Shown here piece by piece: positions 1 to 11,611 of a stretch of DNA of 64,000 bases. The stretch's first letter is position 1, and each line of letters starts with the position of its first letter. The translations under genes were made by a program, and so were the position numbers. The stretch lies in NCBI GenBank assembly GCA_016630905.1, contig WBMQ01000008.1, forward strand, positions 434,001 to 498,000, given 5' to 3'. The notes under the pieces are model-generated. The model searched no databases, was not told the origin of the DNA, and saw only the letters and a list, made by a program, of their open reading frames with translations. This DNA is from Capillidium heterosporum. Its lineage: Eukaryota > Entomophthoromycota > Entomophthoromycetes > Entomophthorales > Capillidiaceae.

Positions 1-209
<209 letters not shown>

Positions 210-229
210 AGTATGCATGATTGAATAAA

Positions 230-2284
230 GGACTGCTTTATTTATATTTCTATTTTTTGTTATTGTATCCACTGTTAGTTATTTATGGAGAAATAGTTAA
301 GTATTGATAGTACAATTGAAATATTTCATTTTAGAATTGGTAGATATCACTGCAACAATGAAGTTTAGCCAATTTTCATCATAAATTCAAAGTAAACCAT
401 AACCAGGGTACCTAGTTCCATCCACTCCAATTTCATGTGTAATTCATCGCCGATTCAAGACTTCATTAGATACTTTATTTTTATAAATCTATAATTATTC
501 CCCACCTTCCTATCCACCACTACCAATTAATAATAATCAAATTGAAATCTAAGCTATTTGTATCAAGTTCTCAAATCTCAATCACCTCAATTTCATCCTG
601 GTTAAACTTTATATTTTTGCAGCTATCAAATCAATAATGATTTTCTAAACCATAAGTGTAGATAAATTTATAGCCTGGTTTAGAATTTAACATAGGCTTT
701 TGTAAAAATTGGTAGGAGTTAGGGTAGGTAGTTACGATTATACAAGCTTTTAAAGCAAGGACACTGTCTAAGTCGATTCAACTATATTCCAATAAACAAG
801 TCAAGTCATGATACCGTCTATTACTATGAATTATCAAATACAGAAATGGATGATAACGTAGGTACAATTTCAATTTAGTTAACAAATCGAATGAAGGCTT
901 GATAAGAAAGCTGGCTGGAATCGGTGGGTACCAGTGAAACGAATAACGGCCTTCAAAATCAAATATAAGGCTACTGAGTTCTTACAGATCGAAGAATATC
1001 GATCAAAATCGTCTATAAAGTGGTGGCTTAAAATGTATGGAGCTTGGACTAGATGAATAGGCTCTTCCAAGCCAATGGTTCAATTACAAGCTAATGAATA
1101 ATCTTTCCATCTCTATAAATTGGCTGGAATTGATTTTATAAAGCCAAAGGTGCTGATAAATTACTTTAATAAAGCAATTGAATATAAGCCTTGGAAGCAT
1201 ACATAGTAGTTGAACTAAATAATAATAATAATTACATATAGCAGTTTAATGATAATAGTAATAGTTAAAGTGAATTGAGAAAGTAGTAGATATGCGCCAT
1301 GTCAATTATAAGTGATAGGCCTACAGGCTCCTACTAAATCTAGAATAAGGTATCTAGCTGTAGCCAGATAGCGAATAGGCGGCTTAGTAAGTTTGGAACT
1401 GGTACGCAGTGATGGGCATGGAAAGTTTAGTAGCTAGAAGCTACAGTAAATTCAAAGGATCAACGATCTGCCAACTTAAGGACAGATTAATTACCTTTGA
1501 CACCCTGGCAGGCTTTAAATTTTGACATCTGCAACGCAACAGCCTAATATAAATGGAAGCTATTATCCTTATTAAAATACTTTTAGGTTCCAGCAAGTTG
1601 TGCTACGATATCGTAGTCTTACATACTGCAAAGATTTTCCTCCATCCCTCCAAATAAATAATACTTTAAAGGCCGTAAATGTATGGGTTTCAAAAGTTAA
1701 AATACTCATATCTAAACGAAGCATATATAAACTTAAATTCAAATTTCAAAATAGCATATAGACATATATGAGTATAGTATAAAGTTTTTAGGAATCTAAT
1801 GCATATTTAGAAAATAATAACTTTCCAGCAGGCAAAATTTCATACCATTTATTTCATCTAACTATAGGCTTACCCAACCACTTTGGTAAGTAGTCTGAGA
1901 CTTTGCCAACTTGCAAATATAGAGTGCTCTAACGGAAAACTTGACCCTCTTCAAAGTATAGGCTAGTGCTAAAATATATAGGCTTCTACCACCTGCGAGT
2001 TTAGTTCAGCTTAATACAATAGCAACTTTTATTAGACTTTTAATCAATAGTCTGAACTTGATTGGAATAAGACTTTGGAACTAAAATGTGCCTCTTATTA
2101 TTGGTACGTATGTATTATTATTATCTTTTAATAAAGTATTTCTCTTCAATATTATATACTGTTACTAAATTTTGAAAGCAATCCAACTTTAAATTTTGTA
2201 TAATATCAACTCTGGCTCAAATATGAGTTTGAAAACTAATAAAGCAGTGAACAGTATTCATTTCTATGAAGTTTATTCCAAGGA
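230..2284. other. Gene-poor AT-rich stretch
   Basis: No ORF here looks like a protein family I know, and no tRNA fold or long repeat was seen. The only ORF over 60 codons (879-1070, minus) has no recognisable domain and no conserved context. Confidence 0.5.
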
Positions 2285-2292
2285 TATAAAAG
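2285..2292 (+). promoter_or_regulatory. TATA box of the gene at 2341
   Basis: TATAAAAG lies 56 nt upstream of the ATG at 2341. The same box and spacing precede other well-supported genes in this window, which supports the small downstream ORF being a real gene. Confidence 0.5.
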
Positions 2293-2340
2293 TTGGCAGG
2301 TTCGAATAGAAAGAATTAAACCTAGAGCATCAAACTAAAA

Positions 2341-2592
2341 ATGAGAATTTGGGCTCCTTTGACTTTCTTTACAACGATTATCAGTTGTATTCACCCTCAC
2401 TTCTCTCAAGCCGGCACCGACACTCAGGTCTTACAGCTTCCATATCTAAGCGTCATTGAAGTTCTCGAAGGGTTAAGATCTAGTATCCAATTTATCTTTT
2501 CAAACCCATCCCCAAGCCTAACTTTCAACCTCATTCGAAGCTTATTCAAAAAGGAGGACAACTTGGGACCACACTGCTTACATCTGCAATAG
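2341..2592 (+). CDS. Small putative secreted protein, unknown function
   Basis: This 83-residue ORF starts with Met-Arg and a hydrophobic stretch (about residues 4-18) ending near Phe-Ser-Gln-Ala-Gly, which reads as a signal peptide. A TATA box sits 56 nt upstream. Past the AAAAA run at about 2549-2553 another frame stays open to about 2650 and encodes an alternating hydrophobic and basic segment. The true C-terminus may therefore lie in that frame if one A is missing, or the ORF may stop at 2592 as written. No domain is recognised. I infer a small secreted protein from the signal peptide and promoter alone. Confidence 0.4.
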   Translation: MRIWAPLTFFTTIISCIHPHFSQAGTDTQVLQLPYLSVIEVLEGLRSSIQFIFSNPSPSLTFNLIRSLFKKEDNLGPHCLHLQ

Positions 2593-2652
2593 CTGCAAAG
2601 CTTCTCATGGAAAGCATAAGGAGTAATAGAAAGAAGTTGAGCAGCAGACTAA

Positions 2653-3347
2653 GGTGACTTATGCTGTGACCCAGCAAGGTAGTCCATACAGTGGAGTTAA
2701 TAGGACTTAAGCAAGTAATGACTATTCTGATCTCATCCATACCGCTGAAAAACACGGGAAATGCAGATATATGGGCTTCCAGAATGTTAAGGCAAGCCAT
2801 ATAAAGCATCATTACATATCTTATGGATCAGCAAGGCCAATATCAATCGTCATTTTCGGTATTTCAAGCTCAGCAACTTTCAGCTCTGGTCCCTGTTCAA
2901 TTATTTTCAATTTGTGAAAATCCAAATAAGCTTAATGGAATCAACCTTTCCTTTAACTAGATTCCCTTAGTCTAACCGATGGAGGCAGTTCGAAGTTGGA
3001 TTAATAAAACTATATATACAACTACTATAAAAATATTGTTTCTTTTATTTAATTAATTAGGTGCAATTTTTCATTGGCTTTATTCCAAAGTAAAACTTTT
3101 GCCAATACAGATTGAAAATAGGTTGACATTTCAACTAAGTATATCCATAATATTTTAAAACGCTTATATTTCCTTATATACGATAACTTTGCACATCTTT
3201 ATTTTTAAAATTGAGGAGACATCGACTGTATTAGTACTAGGAGAAAGTTTCCATTTTGTCAAAATGTTGGATTTGAAAGGTCAAAAGATATCAAATTTAT
3301 AGATGGAATTTGTCTATTGAACTGCAAAATATTAAAACATTCCAAAA
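2653..3347. other. No gene recognised
   Basis: AT-rich sequence between the small secreted-protein candidate and the first copy of the 1.4-kb inverted repeat. The ORF on the minus strand at 2546-2812 is largely antisense to the candidate gene, and the one at 3259-3447 runs into the repeat edge. Neither has family features. Confidence 0.4.
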
Positions 3348-4753
3348 ATCTAAATGCTAGGTTTGGATATAAATTAAAGTTTGTTTGTAAAATCTTTACA
3401 TTGGTATTTGAGCCACTGCTACTCTTAAAGTTGGTTCTACCTATCATGCTACTTTGCTATCGAAACAGCTATTGTATTTGATATGGAATCTACAAGTAAA
3501 CTTGGAGGCTGGAGAACCTTCGTTAAACACTCCAGGAATTGTGAGATCTCTTACCACATTCGGTTAAGAGATCAAGTCGCCCATAGAACTGCTCCCTAAC
3601 TTCCAAGCAAGGAAGCTGAAATTGAAGCAAGCAGCTCATCCTTTACGAGGTACGAGAACCTTAACTTGGACTTTTTACCAATATCTGGCTTGCCAACTAG
3701 GTTCCTCAAGTTGATTACAAGAAGACTGGTGCTTAAATCCACATCAAATGCATTGGATTATTCATAACTGATGCTTATTGCCTTTATCTGCTGCAATTGA
3801 TCCCTATTGCGTATGAAGCTTAATGTAGCTGTGCCCGATTGTAGGTTTATTTTGTAGACTGCAATTTTACACACTAGCTTGCTATCAGCAAAGGCTAAGT
3901 ACAGATCTAGCCGCCCAGCACATTATGCTTTATCAGTAATTGTATATCGTAAATTGAAAGGAGCTACATACATCCCCATTCTTCAACTTTAGCTTTCGCT
4001 GAAGTCTGTTGAAATCCAATGAACTTTTGGAAAATATTACCAAATCCATCCATTAAAGTTTAATACTGGGCCATAAGTAGATTTACAGATGAAGCTAAAT
4101 AGCTTATACAAGTATAGTTTGATAGATTTTGCCTAGAGATATGGAGCTGTAGGATGATTTCTTTCCTTTATACAGTTTAGCTAGTGACGAGTGTTGTGTA
4201 TAGCACTACATTCCTATATTTTAAGCTTACTTTAAGCAGCTTTAATAGCAACAGATAGCGTCTACTGTAGCTCCTATAAAGCTTGGAATGGAGGCTTCAC
4301 ATTTGAAGCTCCATTATCTAAGCCTACCATTGACGATCCAGTTCTTGATTAATTGATCATATATAGCATCAATTCCATTCTATCTCTAATTGAGAGAGCA
4401 AGGCTTTTTGTTAGCCTATCTTCAAAACCTACAATAGCAATCATCAGCGGTAGGAAGATGGCTCTTCGACTTTTTGCCATTTGTCGAAAATATGATGTTG
4501 AGATTGACAGGCCTTCTGGTATGGACCTTAGCATTTTGACAATAGTTATCGCCTCCAAGGTTAAACCCGTATACACCTTGGGGTATGAAAACTTTTGTAG
4601 TACGAAAGTTAGCAATTTAATGTAGTAGGGCCATCTTCAGCTTGCATTTCAAGTAAGTTGACTACCTAGTAGCTATTCGAACATCAAGTTCCATTCATCC
4701 TTGGCTTTGTAGCTTTCAAATATGCTTATCGATGCATTAGTAAAGTTTAGTAG
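3348..4753 (+). repeat. 1.4-kb long inverted repeat, copy 1
   Basis: The sequence from about 3348 to 4753 is present again, reverse-complemented, at about 15454-16864. The copies are nearly identical: by eye I found one substitution and five 1-nt indels. The outer edges are abrupt. I saw no terminal inverted repeat, long terminal repeat, poly-A tail or target-site duplication, so the element class is unknown. Each copy carries an ORF of about 90 codons open on both strands (here 4353-4625 plus and 4349-4615 minus) without a recognised domain. It could be a fragment of a mobile element or an ectopic duplication. Confidence 0.85.
4353..4625 (+). other. Both-strand open ORF inside the inverted repeat
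   Basis: A 90-codon ORF runs plus and an 88-codon ORF runs minus over the same bases (4349-4615). The second repeat copy holds both with a single coding difference. The plus-strand product would contain a hydrophobic beta-like stretch, then basic and Gly-rich segments; I recognise no family in either strand. Because the copies hardly differ, conservation here cannot prove coding. It may be part of a transposon-derived gene. Confidence 0.25.
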
Positions 4754-5548
4754 GAATTGATAACGTACTTCGAAAAGAGGATGCGCGCTCAAGAGTATGA
4801 TGTATTGTATTGGAATGTGTAAAAGTAATATGGATGCTAAAACTCATATATCTAGTAGTTTAAAGATGGTTAAGTCCTAAATGTGAACAAAGGAGGTAGT
4901 AAATAGTATACTACATTGATTTTAGATAGTGGATTTTTTTAAAACTTTAGCGATGTTGAAATATAATGTCCAAACTACAACCTAGTAGTAGAGCTAGACC
5001 TAATAAATTCATTATTGTTAGACTAGAATGTACATTAGGGGCCTGCTCAGTAAGGAATTAGTCAAAATATCCATTGATACCAAAGTTTTGAAATCCTGTA
5101 TTAACACTCATACTAAAAAGCTGATACAAACTGTAGTAAACCAACCACATACACCTCTAAGATTTTATTTGCAGTCCTCGATGTTCTGGATTGACTTTTA
5201 AGCTTATTCATTATTGATGCAGAGACTGGATATTAATAAATTGGCTTTTAAAGGCCGAACTTACATCCCAGTATCCAGCTATAAATTTGTAACCAATAGG
5301 TAACAACTTGCCCTACTGGCAGGTGCAGACTGTAACCCTATAAAATAGATGTTTTCTACGCTTTAGAACATCATCAACTGTTGGTAATCCTATAGTATGT
5401 GACTAAAAATTATAGATAGGTAATTGGCCCGATTACATACTATCTTTCATATCAAACACAGTATTTTCGGTTATATATAAACTCATTATAAAATACTAAC
5501 AGGTAATATACAGTAGCAACAACAATAAAATATATTTTACATTTAATA
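4754..5548. other. No gene recognised
   Basis: AT-rich spacer between the inverted-repeat copy and the minus-strand secreted Cys-rich gene. No ORF, RNA or repeat was recognised. Confidence 0.4.
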
Positions 5549-5923
5549 TCAGTGGGAAAAGGCAATGCCAACTTCGGTACAGGTACAGGTCGAATTACCA
5601 CACTTCCAGCTACTCCCATGCTGCTGGATGCAATCCTGATAGCTATAACTTGGACAAGCTACCTTACTACTGCCAACTCCATTTGAACCACATATACAGT
5701 TGTTACAACCGTCATCACATAGCCCTTGAGCCCCGTTGAAGATCTTTTGGCATTGGGGTTGAGTGTAAGTGCCGCATACCTCTCTAGTCAACGCCATAGT
5801 CTGCTTATCATACCGAATGCATCGGTTACAGGCCCCGTACTTTTCTGGACATTGGAAGATTGGTGTCTCTTGACTATTTACAAAGAATGCTAAGATGCTG
5901 AGAATGAGAGCTACTTTTTTCAT
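5549..5923 (-). CDS. Secreted cysteine-rich protein (14 Cys)
   Basis: This intronless 124-residue ORF starts at a Met-Lys-Lys signal peptide (hydrophobic to about residue 17, probable cleavage after Asn-Ser-Gln). The mature part has 14 cysteines, an even number, in dense groups such as C-x6-C-x2-C near the N-terminus and C-x3-C-x2-C-x-C in the middle. That suggests a compact disulfide-stabilised extracellular protein. No known family was recognised with confidence; pacifastin-like or Kazal-like small folds are possible but the spacing does not clearly match. A TATA box lies 56 nt upstream at 5979-5986. Role unknown; an extracellular inhibitor, wall protein or effector are all possible. Confidence 0.75.
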   Translation of the reverse strand: MKKVALILSILAFFVNSQETPIFQCPEKYGACNRCIRYDKQTMALTREVCGTYTQPQCQKIFNGAQGLCDDGCNNCICGSNGVGSSKVACPSYSYQDCIQQHGSSWKCGNSTCTCTEVGIAFSH

Positions 5924-5978
5924 GTTGGAAGACGTCTTGCTGTTTAATTTTTTGATGGCTGTAGTTATTTTAGGGCGA

Positions 5979-5986
5979 TATTTATA
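5979..5986 (-). promoter_or_regulatory. TATA box of the Cys-rich secreted gene
   Basis: TATAAATA on the minus strand, 56 nt upstream of the ATG at 5923, at the spacing seen at other TATA genes in the window. Confidence 0.6.
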
Positions 5987-7799
5987 TCAATAGCGATGAC
6001 AATTTTAATTTTAAATATATTTCACGGCTTTCATAAGCCATTTCAAGTATAGCTTTTTTAGTATTTATTTATGTAGGAAGCGGTGCAATAAATGTCAATT
6101 TGACATCCGTTAAGCCTATCGGTTTGAAATAAAGAAGAGTAGAGTAAGCTTGATAAGTATTCGTACCTTCTTAGGTAACTGAATAGGTAACGTGAGTTGG
6201 TATATTTAATTTATTCAGTTGGTGTCAAAGTATTTAGTTTATTTACTCCAATTTTTGCTGTATATCAAATTTATTGAAGGTTGTACCTTCTCAACAGTAC
6301 ATTACAAGTTAGTTTTCTGATACAACTAGTAGGTATGAGCTACTTATTTTGATATGGCTAATGTGTCCTATACCTTATAAATGCTTGGGTTTCTCAATAT
6401 TTTATAGATTCATGTTGTACTTTATTTTCTGCTGTCCAATTTTCATTCACCTTGATTTTGCACCAAATCTGCATTTCACAGTTTCAAAGCTCTAGCTTAC
6501 ATCTACTATAATCAACTATGATAGATTGAAAATAATGAAGGTTAAGATTCTGCAGTTCATGATACAGCTCAATTTAAACTGCGAAATTAAAATTTAGGCA
6601 ACTTGGTTCAGAATTATTTAAGTCGAGGTTGAAAACTTTATTATTGTAGCTTTATGGCCATTTTGCAAATTTAATCCAGCTAATTTCGAACTTTGTAGTT
6701 TATAGATGTAGTATATAAAAACTTTATACAAGGAAACCTAACCAGCAAATTCGATAAATCTAGTCACATCAATCTCGAATAGTTTTTTTACATATCCAAG
6801 AGTTTATACAGAAGTATTCGCTCGAATAGCTAAAGATAGGCAGTATTGATCGTCCAAAAATATTCGAGACTAAGATAAAAACTTACAATGAACAGTTTCT
6901 ATTGTTAGTTCTACAAGACAGCATATAGTAATTCAATGGCATTATAATTGCAGTAGCTATGATTACTGCCTTTAGACAATCGTACCTCAATTAGTTAAAA
7001 AATCTTTAAAAAACTGCACTACCACTTTAGAATTGGCTGACCTTAGTACTCTATTACTCGGTTTAGCAAAATTAAATGGCCATGCTTAAACCAAACTTAG
7101 GCATAGCTACTTAGCTTTTCTGAAATTATTAGTACATATAATTATCAGTTTCGAACCGATCATTACCTACTAAATAGATGTCATTTCTGCACATACTTGA
7201 AATGCCTTTTAGGTTGCAAAAGAACTTCTCATCACTTTATGTAGAATTTCTCAAAATGATATACACCTTGCCATCTGATATGGTCCGGCTATGTAACCGT
7301 GTGGACTGAGCTGATGAAACGCTTGGATTCAATGTTGCACCCATCCAAGTTACCAATGCTCTTGGTACCTTTTCGGATATCAGTTGTTATTACCGCTTTA
7401 TAAGAATGGGTATGCTATGATATCGTACCTTATTTTAAGCTTAGGAATAATTCAAAATGCTATACATCGCTGTTTATATAACATGGGCAAGCATTTATGT
7501 ATTCAATTGCACTTAATTGTCTACTGTATCTGAACAGTAATACTACCTTCATAGTATAGATGTTATTTTACCAAGTATTTTTGTTAAGAAATATGTCAAA
7601 TGAAGGAAGAATTCTCGCATTGAAGCTTCCAAATTGTTATCCTGAACAATGCACTACAATTAGCTTGAAATTAAGGTAGAACTATGTCAAGCTCAGGCTC
7701 ATGTTCAAAAAGCCCATCAAGCTCTTTACACCTAACCTGACATCTTAAAATAGATCCGACATTGCCTTATGATGGCAAGCCTCGGTTAAGTAAATGCAC
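5987..7799. other. Gene-poor AT-rich stretch
   Basis: No ORF above about 60 codons and no RNA gene recognised. A CTGATGA near 7311 recalls a hammerhead core but the second core element and stems are missing. Confidence 0.45.
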
Positions 7800-7808
7800 T
7801 ATATAAAT
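7800..7808 (+). promoter_or_regulatory. TATA box of the repeat-containing secreted gene
   Basis: TATATAAAT, 78 nt upstream of the ATG at 7878. Confidence 0.65.
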
Positions 7809-7877
7809 GAGCAACAGCTCCCAAAAAGAAGGACATCAAAAAACATTATTTATTGATTAAATTACCTTACTTAAACC

Positions 7878-8477
7878 ATGAAGTTCCAAACCATCGTACC
7901 CTTAGTTGCCTTAGTACTCATCTCTGCTGTAACTGCCGGACCAGTTGACGAGAACACTTTACCTAACGACCTAAGTGCCCAGAACTACAGCCCTGAACCT
8001 GGCTATGACTTGGATAAGCCCAACTTTGATGATCTCAAGGACGACCTCAAAGACAAAGTAGATGGCATCAAAGATGATTTGAAGGACAAAGTAGATGGCA
8101 TTAAAGACGACTTGAAGGACAAAGTCGAAGATATCAAGGATAAAGTTGATGGCAAGTTAGATTGCATAAAGTGCAAGATCATCAAAAAATTGGAGCTCCT
8201 CAAGCATCTCAAGGCTTGCCTCATCAAGATCAAGCTCGAGAAGTTGAAGAAGATCATCGAGCTGAAGAAGAAGTTCTTCAAGAAGAAGGTGTGCAAGGAC
8301 AAGTTTGAAAAACCTGACTATTGCAAAGAGAAAGATTTACCTAAACCTTACCGAGTTGTCAAGATCGAAGGCACTGACTCTACTACCTTCACTGAGGATG
8401 ATTTGGGTTTCAATGAGGACCGAGTCAATTTCATCACCAATTCTAACGACGACATCATCGATATCATGCTTGGTTAA
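7878..8477 (+). CDS. Secreted protein with charged 11-residue tandem repeats
   Basis: This intronless 199-residue ORF has a classic signal peptide (residues 1-20, ending Val-Thr-Ala-Gly). Residues about 52-92 are tandem copies of an 11-residue unit, K-D-D-L-K-D-K-V-D-G-I: three full units and a shortened fourth. The heptad-like spacing of Leu, Val and Ile suggests an amphipathic helix or coiled coil. A very Lys/Leu-rich segment (about 95-135) follows, with five Cys in total, then an acidic tail. I recognise no family. The fold is probably an extended helix and the protein is probably extracellular. It stands alone, with gene-poor DNA on both sides. Confidence 0.75.
   Translation: MKFQTIVPLVALVLISAVTAGPVDENTLPNDLSAQNYSPEPGYDLDKPNFDDLKDDLKDKVDGIKDDLKDKVDGIKDDLKDKVEDIKDKVDGKLDCIKCKIIKKLELLKHLKACLIKIKLEKLKKIIELKKKFFKKKVCKDKFEKPDYCKEKDLPKPYRVVKIEGTDSTTFTEDDLGFNEDRVNFITNSNDDIIDIMLG
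8028..8150 (+). repeat. 33-bp in-frame tandem repeat
   Basis: A 33-bp unit encoding K-D-D-L-K-D-K-V-D-G-I recurs about 3.5 times inside the secreted-protein gene. Third-position differences between units show the copies are not brand new. Confidence 0.8.
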
Positions 8478-11400
8478 AGTTTTCAAGTTGAATAAACGTT
8501 TATAGCTCCCCATATTATATTATATTTAATCATACTTTAATTTTGTAGCAAACGATATTTTTTGATATAGCTATACATAGAGTATATAAAATTGCAAATA
8601 AATTAACATTAAACTATATATATAGCAGCATTTTAATATATCTAATTAATATATATACTTTAAGCTCAATCCCGCTTTGATAGCGAACCAAGCAAGGAGT
8701 GCTTTTTGCAAACTAGCAAAATTTACATGTTTCTGAGCTTTAAAACTGAGGTAACAGAAGAAACTCATGTATTTTTAAAGTTTATTTGTAACATAGCTTT
8801 GGGAAGTATAAACTTAATCTGAATACACGTGTTTAACTTTATAGTTCTTGCCAAGCCTATCCTTGGAACGACAGGCTCTGTTAAGGAAAAAATAGGTTAG
8901 TGGAACATTATTTCGGGACGAATGATATATTGAAGAACTGCCTGGAGTAGGATGAGATCCTGCCTCATTACTTTTGACTAGTATATCTTACAAAATAAAT
9001 CTCAACTCTTCCTTTTGAATTAGTTAAACTCAATACAAAGCTATGTTAACTTCAATAAATGGCTACGCATCTGCTATTTTTAATGTTATGATATGTTGTT
9101 TGTATATCTTTTTTCATTTATATTATATTTGGATTTAGATATCATGCTTTCAAATATATCGAATTTTAGTATACTTCACGTTAGACTTTTTCCAATACCA
9201 ACATAGCATAAATACAATTTGCCATCTCATCAATTTAGAATACTCTCAATAGTCATTAGCAATATAACTTTTTAGTGGCATTCTAATTTCAATAGTAGTA
9301 GCACTTATATAGAAATTAACTGCAATTTTGATTTTGGATTATTTGTTTTGGATGGGAGTCTATAGTCTTCAAAGGGCGCTCTCTAAGTAGCAAATATTCA
9401 TCCGAAGAAAGCGAACAGTAAGGAGTAAGAAAAGAACTGACAACTGGCTGAAAGTCTCTACAAACTTAGTCACGAACCCCCTTCCCAGCACATAAACTAT
9501 CGCAGTTTATTGACGCTAAAGCAACTGTTGAAAATGGTAGGCTATCCTCATTTTACCTAAGATGACAAGGTGGATAACCCTATCAGGGCGCCAGAACTTA
9601 AGCGTGACTTTAACTAGCAGTTAGGCTCCAATACAAAGTGGACTTAAAACCTGTTCCCTGGCTGGTAAGAAATTGTACCTTCACCAGTTACATAGTTAAA
9701 GCTGCACATACATCTATGCTTTATTATTAGTTATTAAAAGTAGTACATCATTTGCAACCTCTCACTCATGGAAAGGAGGCGTCCGATAACAAACTCCTAC
9801 CTCCTACCTTCCAAAATGTTAATCAAGTTTAGTAATGTGGGTAAGGACACTAGTATACGAAAGTAGATGTGGCTAAATATAGCTTTATTGATTATGAATG
9901 TAGATTTTTAAAGGTAGGTGATCATAGAATTGAGGCTAAATAGCGCACACATCAGCGAAAAGGGGATGCCATGACCTTGAAATCCAAGTTTCAATTCTAG
10001 TTTCCTTGTTGACGCCATCCACATGCTTTCTAGTAATATAAAGTCAAAGCCCCAATCTAATATCTGATATCTAGTCAGACAGTACCAAGGTTTCAATGAC
10101 ACTAAATATACTTGGTCTCAATAGCAAACTATCTTTAAACTGAGTAGCAGCAATGCTATATAAGAAACAATTGAATACCTTTCACAAGAAAAACTAGAAA
10201 AGGCGGCAATAATTTGACCAAAGTTTTTATCCTTACTTTATCGTAATATTTTGTCAAGGTCAGCTTTCATCGAAGCATATCTAATGACCTAGGTTTAACT
10301 TGTAACTAAGAAGCGCCACAAAAATAGTAATTTTACGATTGAAATCTTCATCAAGTATGTGGTATAAATTAGTTCCTACATCAAAAGGTCTACCATTTTG
10401 TTTATGAATCCCTATCCTGTAGGATTAAGTTAGGATTAATTAATTGAACTGATATAAGACTTTGAAGGTGATTGAAGCTTTATCTCCATTTGATAGTCGG
10501 ACCATCCGATTTTTAAATGGATGGTGATGGAAAAGTAGCTTGTGTTGGCTTTGGGATAGGTAAATAGCAGTATTTCAAAATTTATGAGTATTTGCATACT
10601 AGTAAGTTTAGAATAGGGGCAGATAATTTGGAATTTTAATACCCATATCTTTTAGAACATCTCAATTGAATATAACTTATGGTTCAGATAGATTGCATCA
10701 CTCTGTTGCTATATTTTTACCTCCAATAGTGTCAAAATACAAAAGCAAAACAACTATTAAGGATCAGTACTAACATTAATATAAAGAGCAGTAATTGGCC
10801 ATCATAAAATGGCAAGGCCTCGACTACCAGTTACTACCAGTAATACCATATAACATCCCTCCACCCTACCAGTGCCCATAACTAAAAGTTTCAGGCTGAT
10901 AAGGTGCGTATCAAAGAAACTTAAGGGAGAGAAAGCTATTTCAAGCTTCTTGCATAAATAGGTTCTAAAAATATAAAGTTTGTCCATCGATCTCCCATTC
11001 CAAAAGTTCGAACACCAGAAGGCCAACTAAAGATCTTCAAAACATTTGATAAGGTGAAGGTAGATGCTTTAATTTTTAGCTCAAGTCATCTTGGCTTTGA
11101 AAATATAGGATGAAGTTTGGTTTGCATTCACAGCTCATAGCATCGGATAAAATACCTTTGAAATTAGCATGAGGAGGTAATCAATTGTAAACATATGAAT
11201 TCCCACCAAACTTTAGTAGAAAAAGGTAAAAGTAAAGTAAAGGAGCAAGTTGTACAAATTATACCCAACTACATTGGCCTAACTTTGGATTTTGAAAACT
11301 TGAAGCAGGCGCCAACAATAAACAAAGAACTTACCTAAGCAAACCGGTATCCAATATATTGTATGGAAAAGCTTAAACCCAAAGTCCATTTTATAAAAAC

Positions 11401-11611
11401 CAAAAACATAAAAGTAAACTTTATTAACCAATAGATCAGTGGGTAGGGGTGCGCTTTAGATGGAGGTGAGTCCTCTAGTTAGCAAGCAATGTGGGTCTAA
11501 AATCTAGATACTGAGTTGAAAAAATCTAGATAATAGTTCAACGCTAAAGTTAGATAATTGGCCATACTTGAATTAGTTAAATAGGGGAAACATAGATTTT
11601 AAAATGAAAAG
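8478..11611. other. 3.1-kb gene-poor stretch
   Basis: Two minus-strand ORFs (9908-10102, 64 codons; 10802-11026, 74 codons) have no recognisable domain, promoter or composition shift and are probably chance. No RNA gene or repeat seen. Confidence 0.45.

Noticed and set aside
2290-2312. GGTTCGAAT as a tRNA T-loop
   Set aside because: No acceptor, D or anticodon arms can be built around it.
7305-7340. CTGATGA resembling a hammerhead ribozyme core
   Set aside because: The GAAA core segment and the three helices cannot be drawn around it.
9908-11026. Two minus-strand ORFs of 64 and 74 codons
   Set aside because: No family features, promoter or composition signal; expected by chance in 3 kb.
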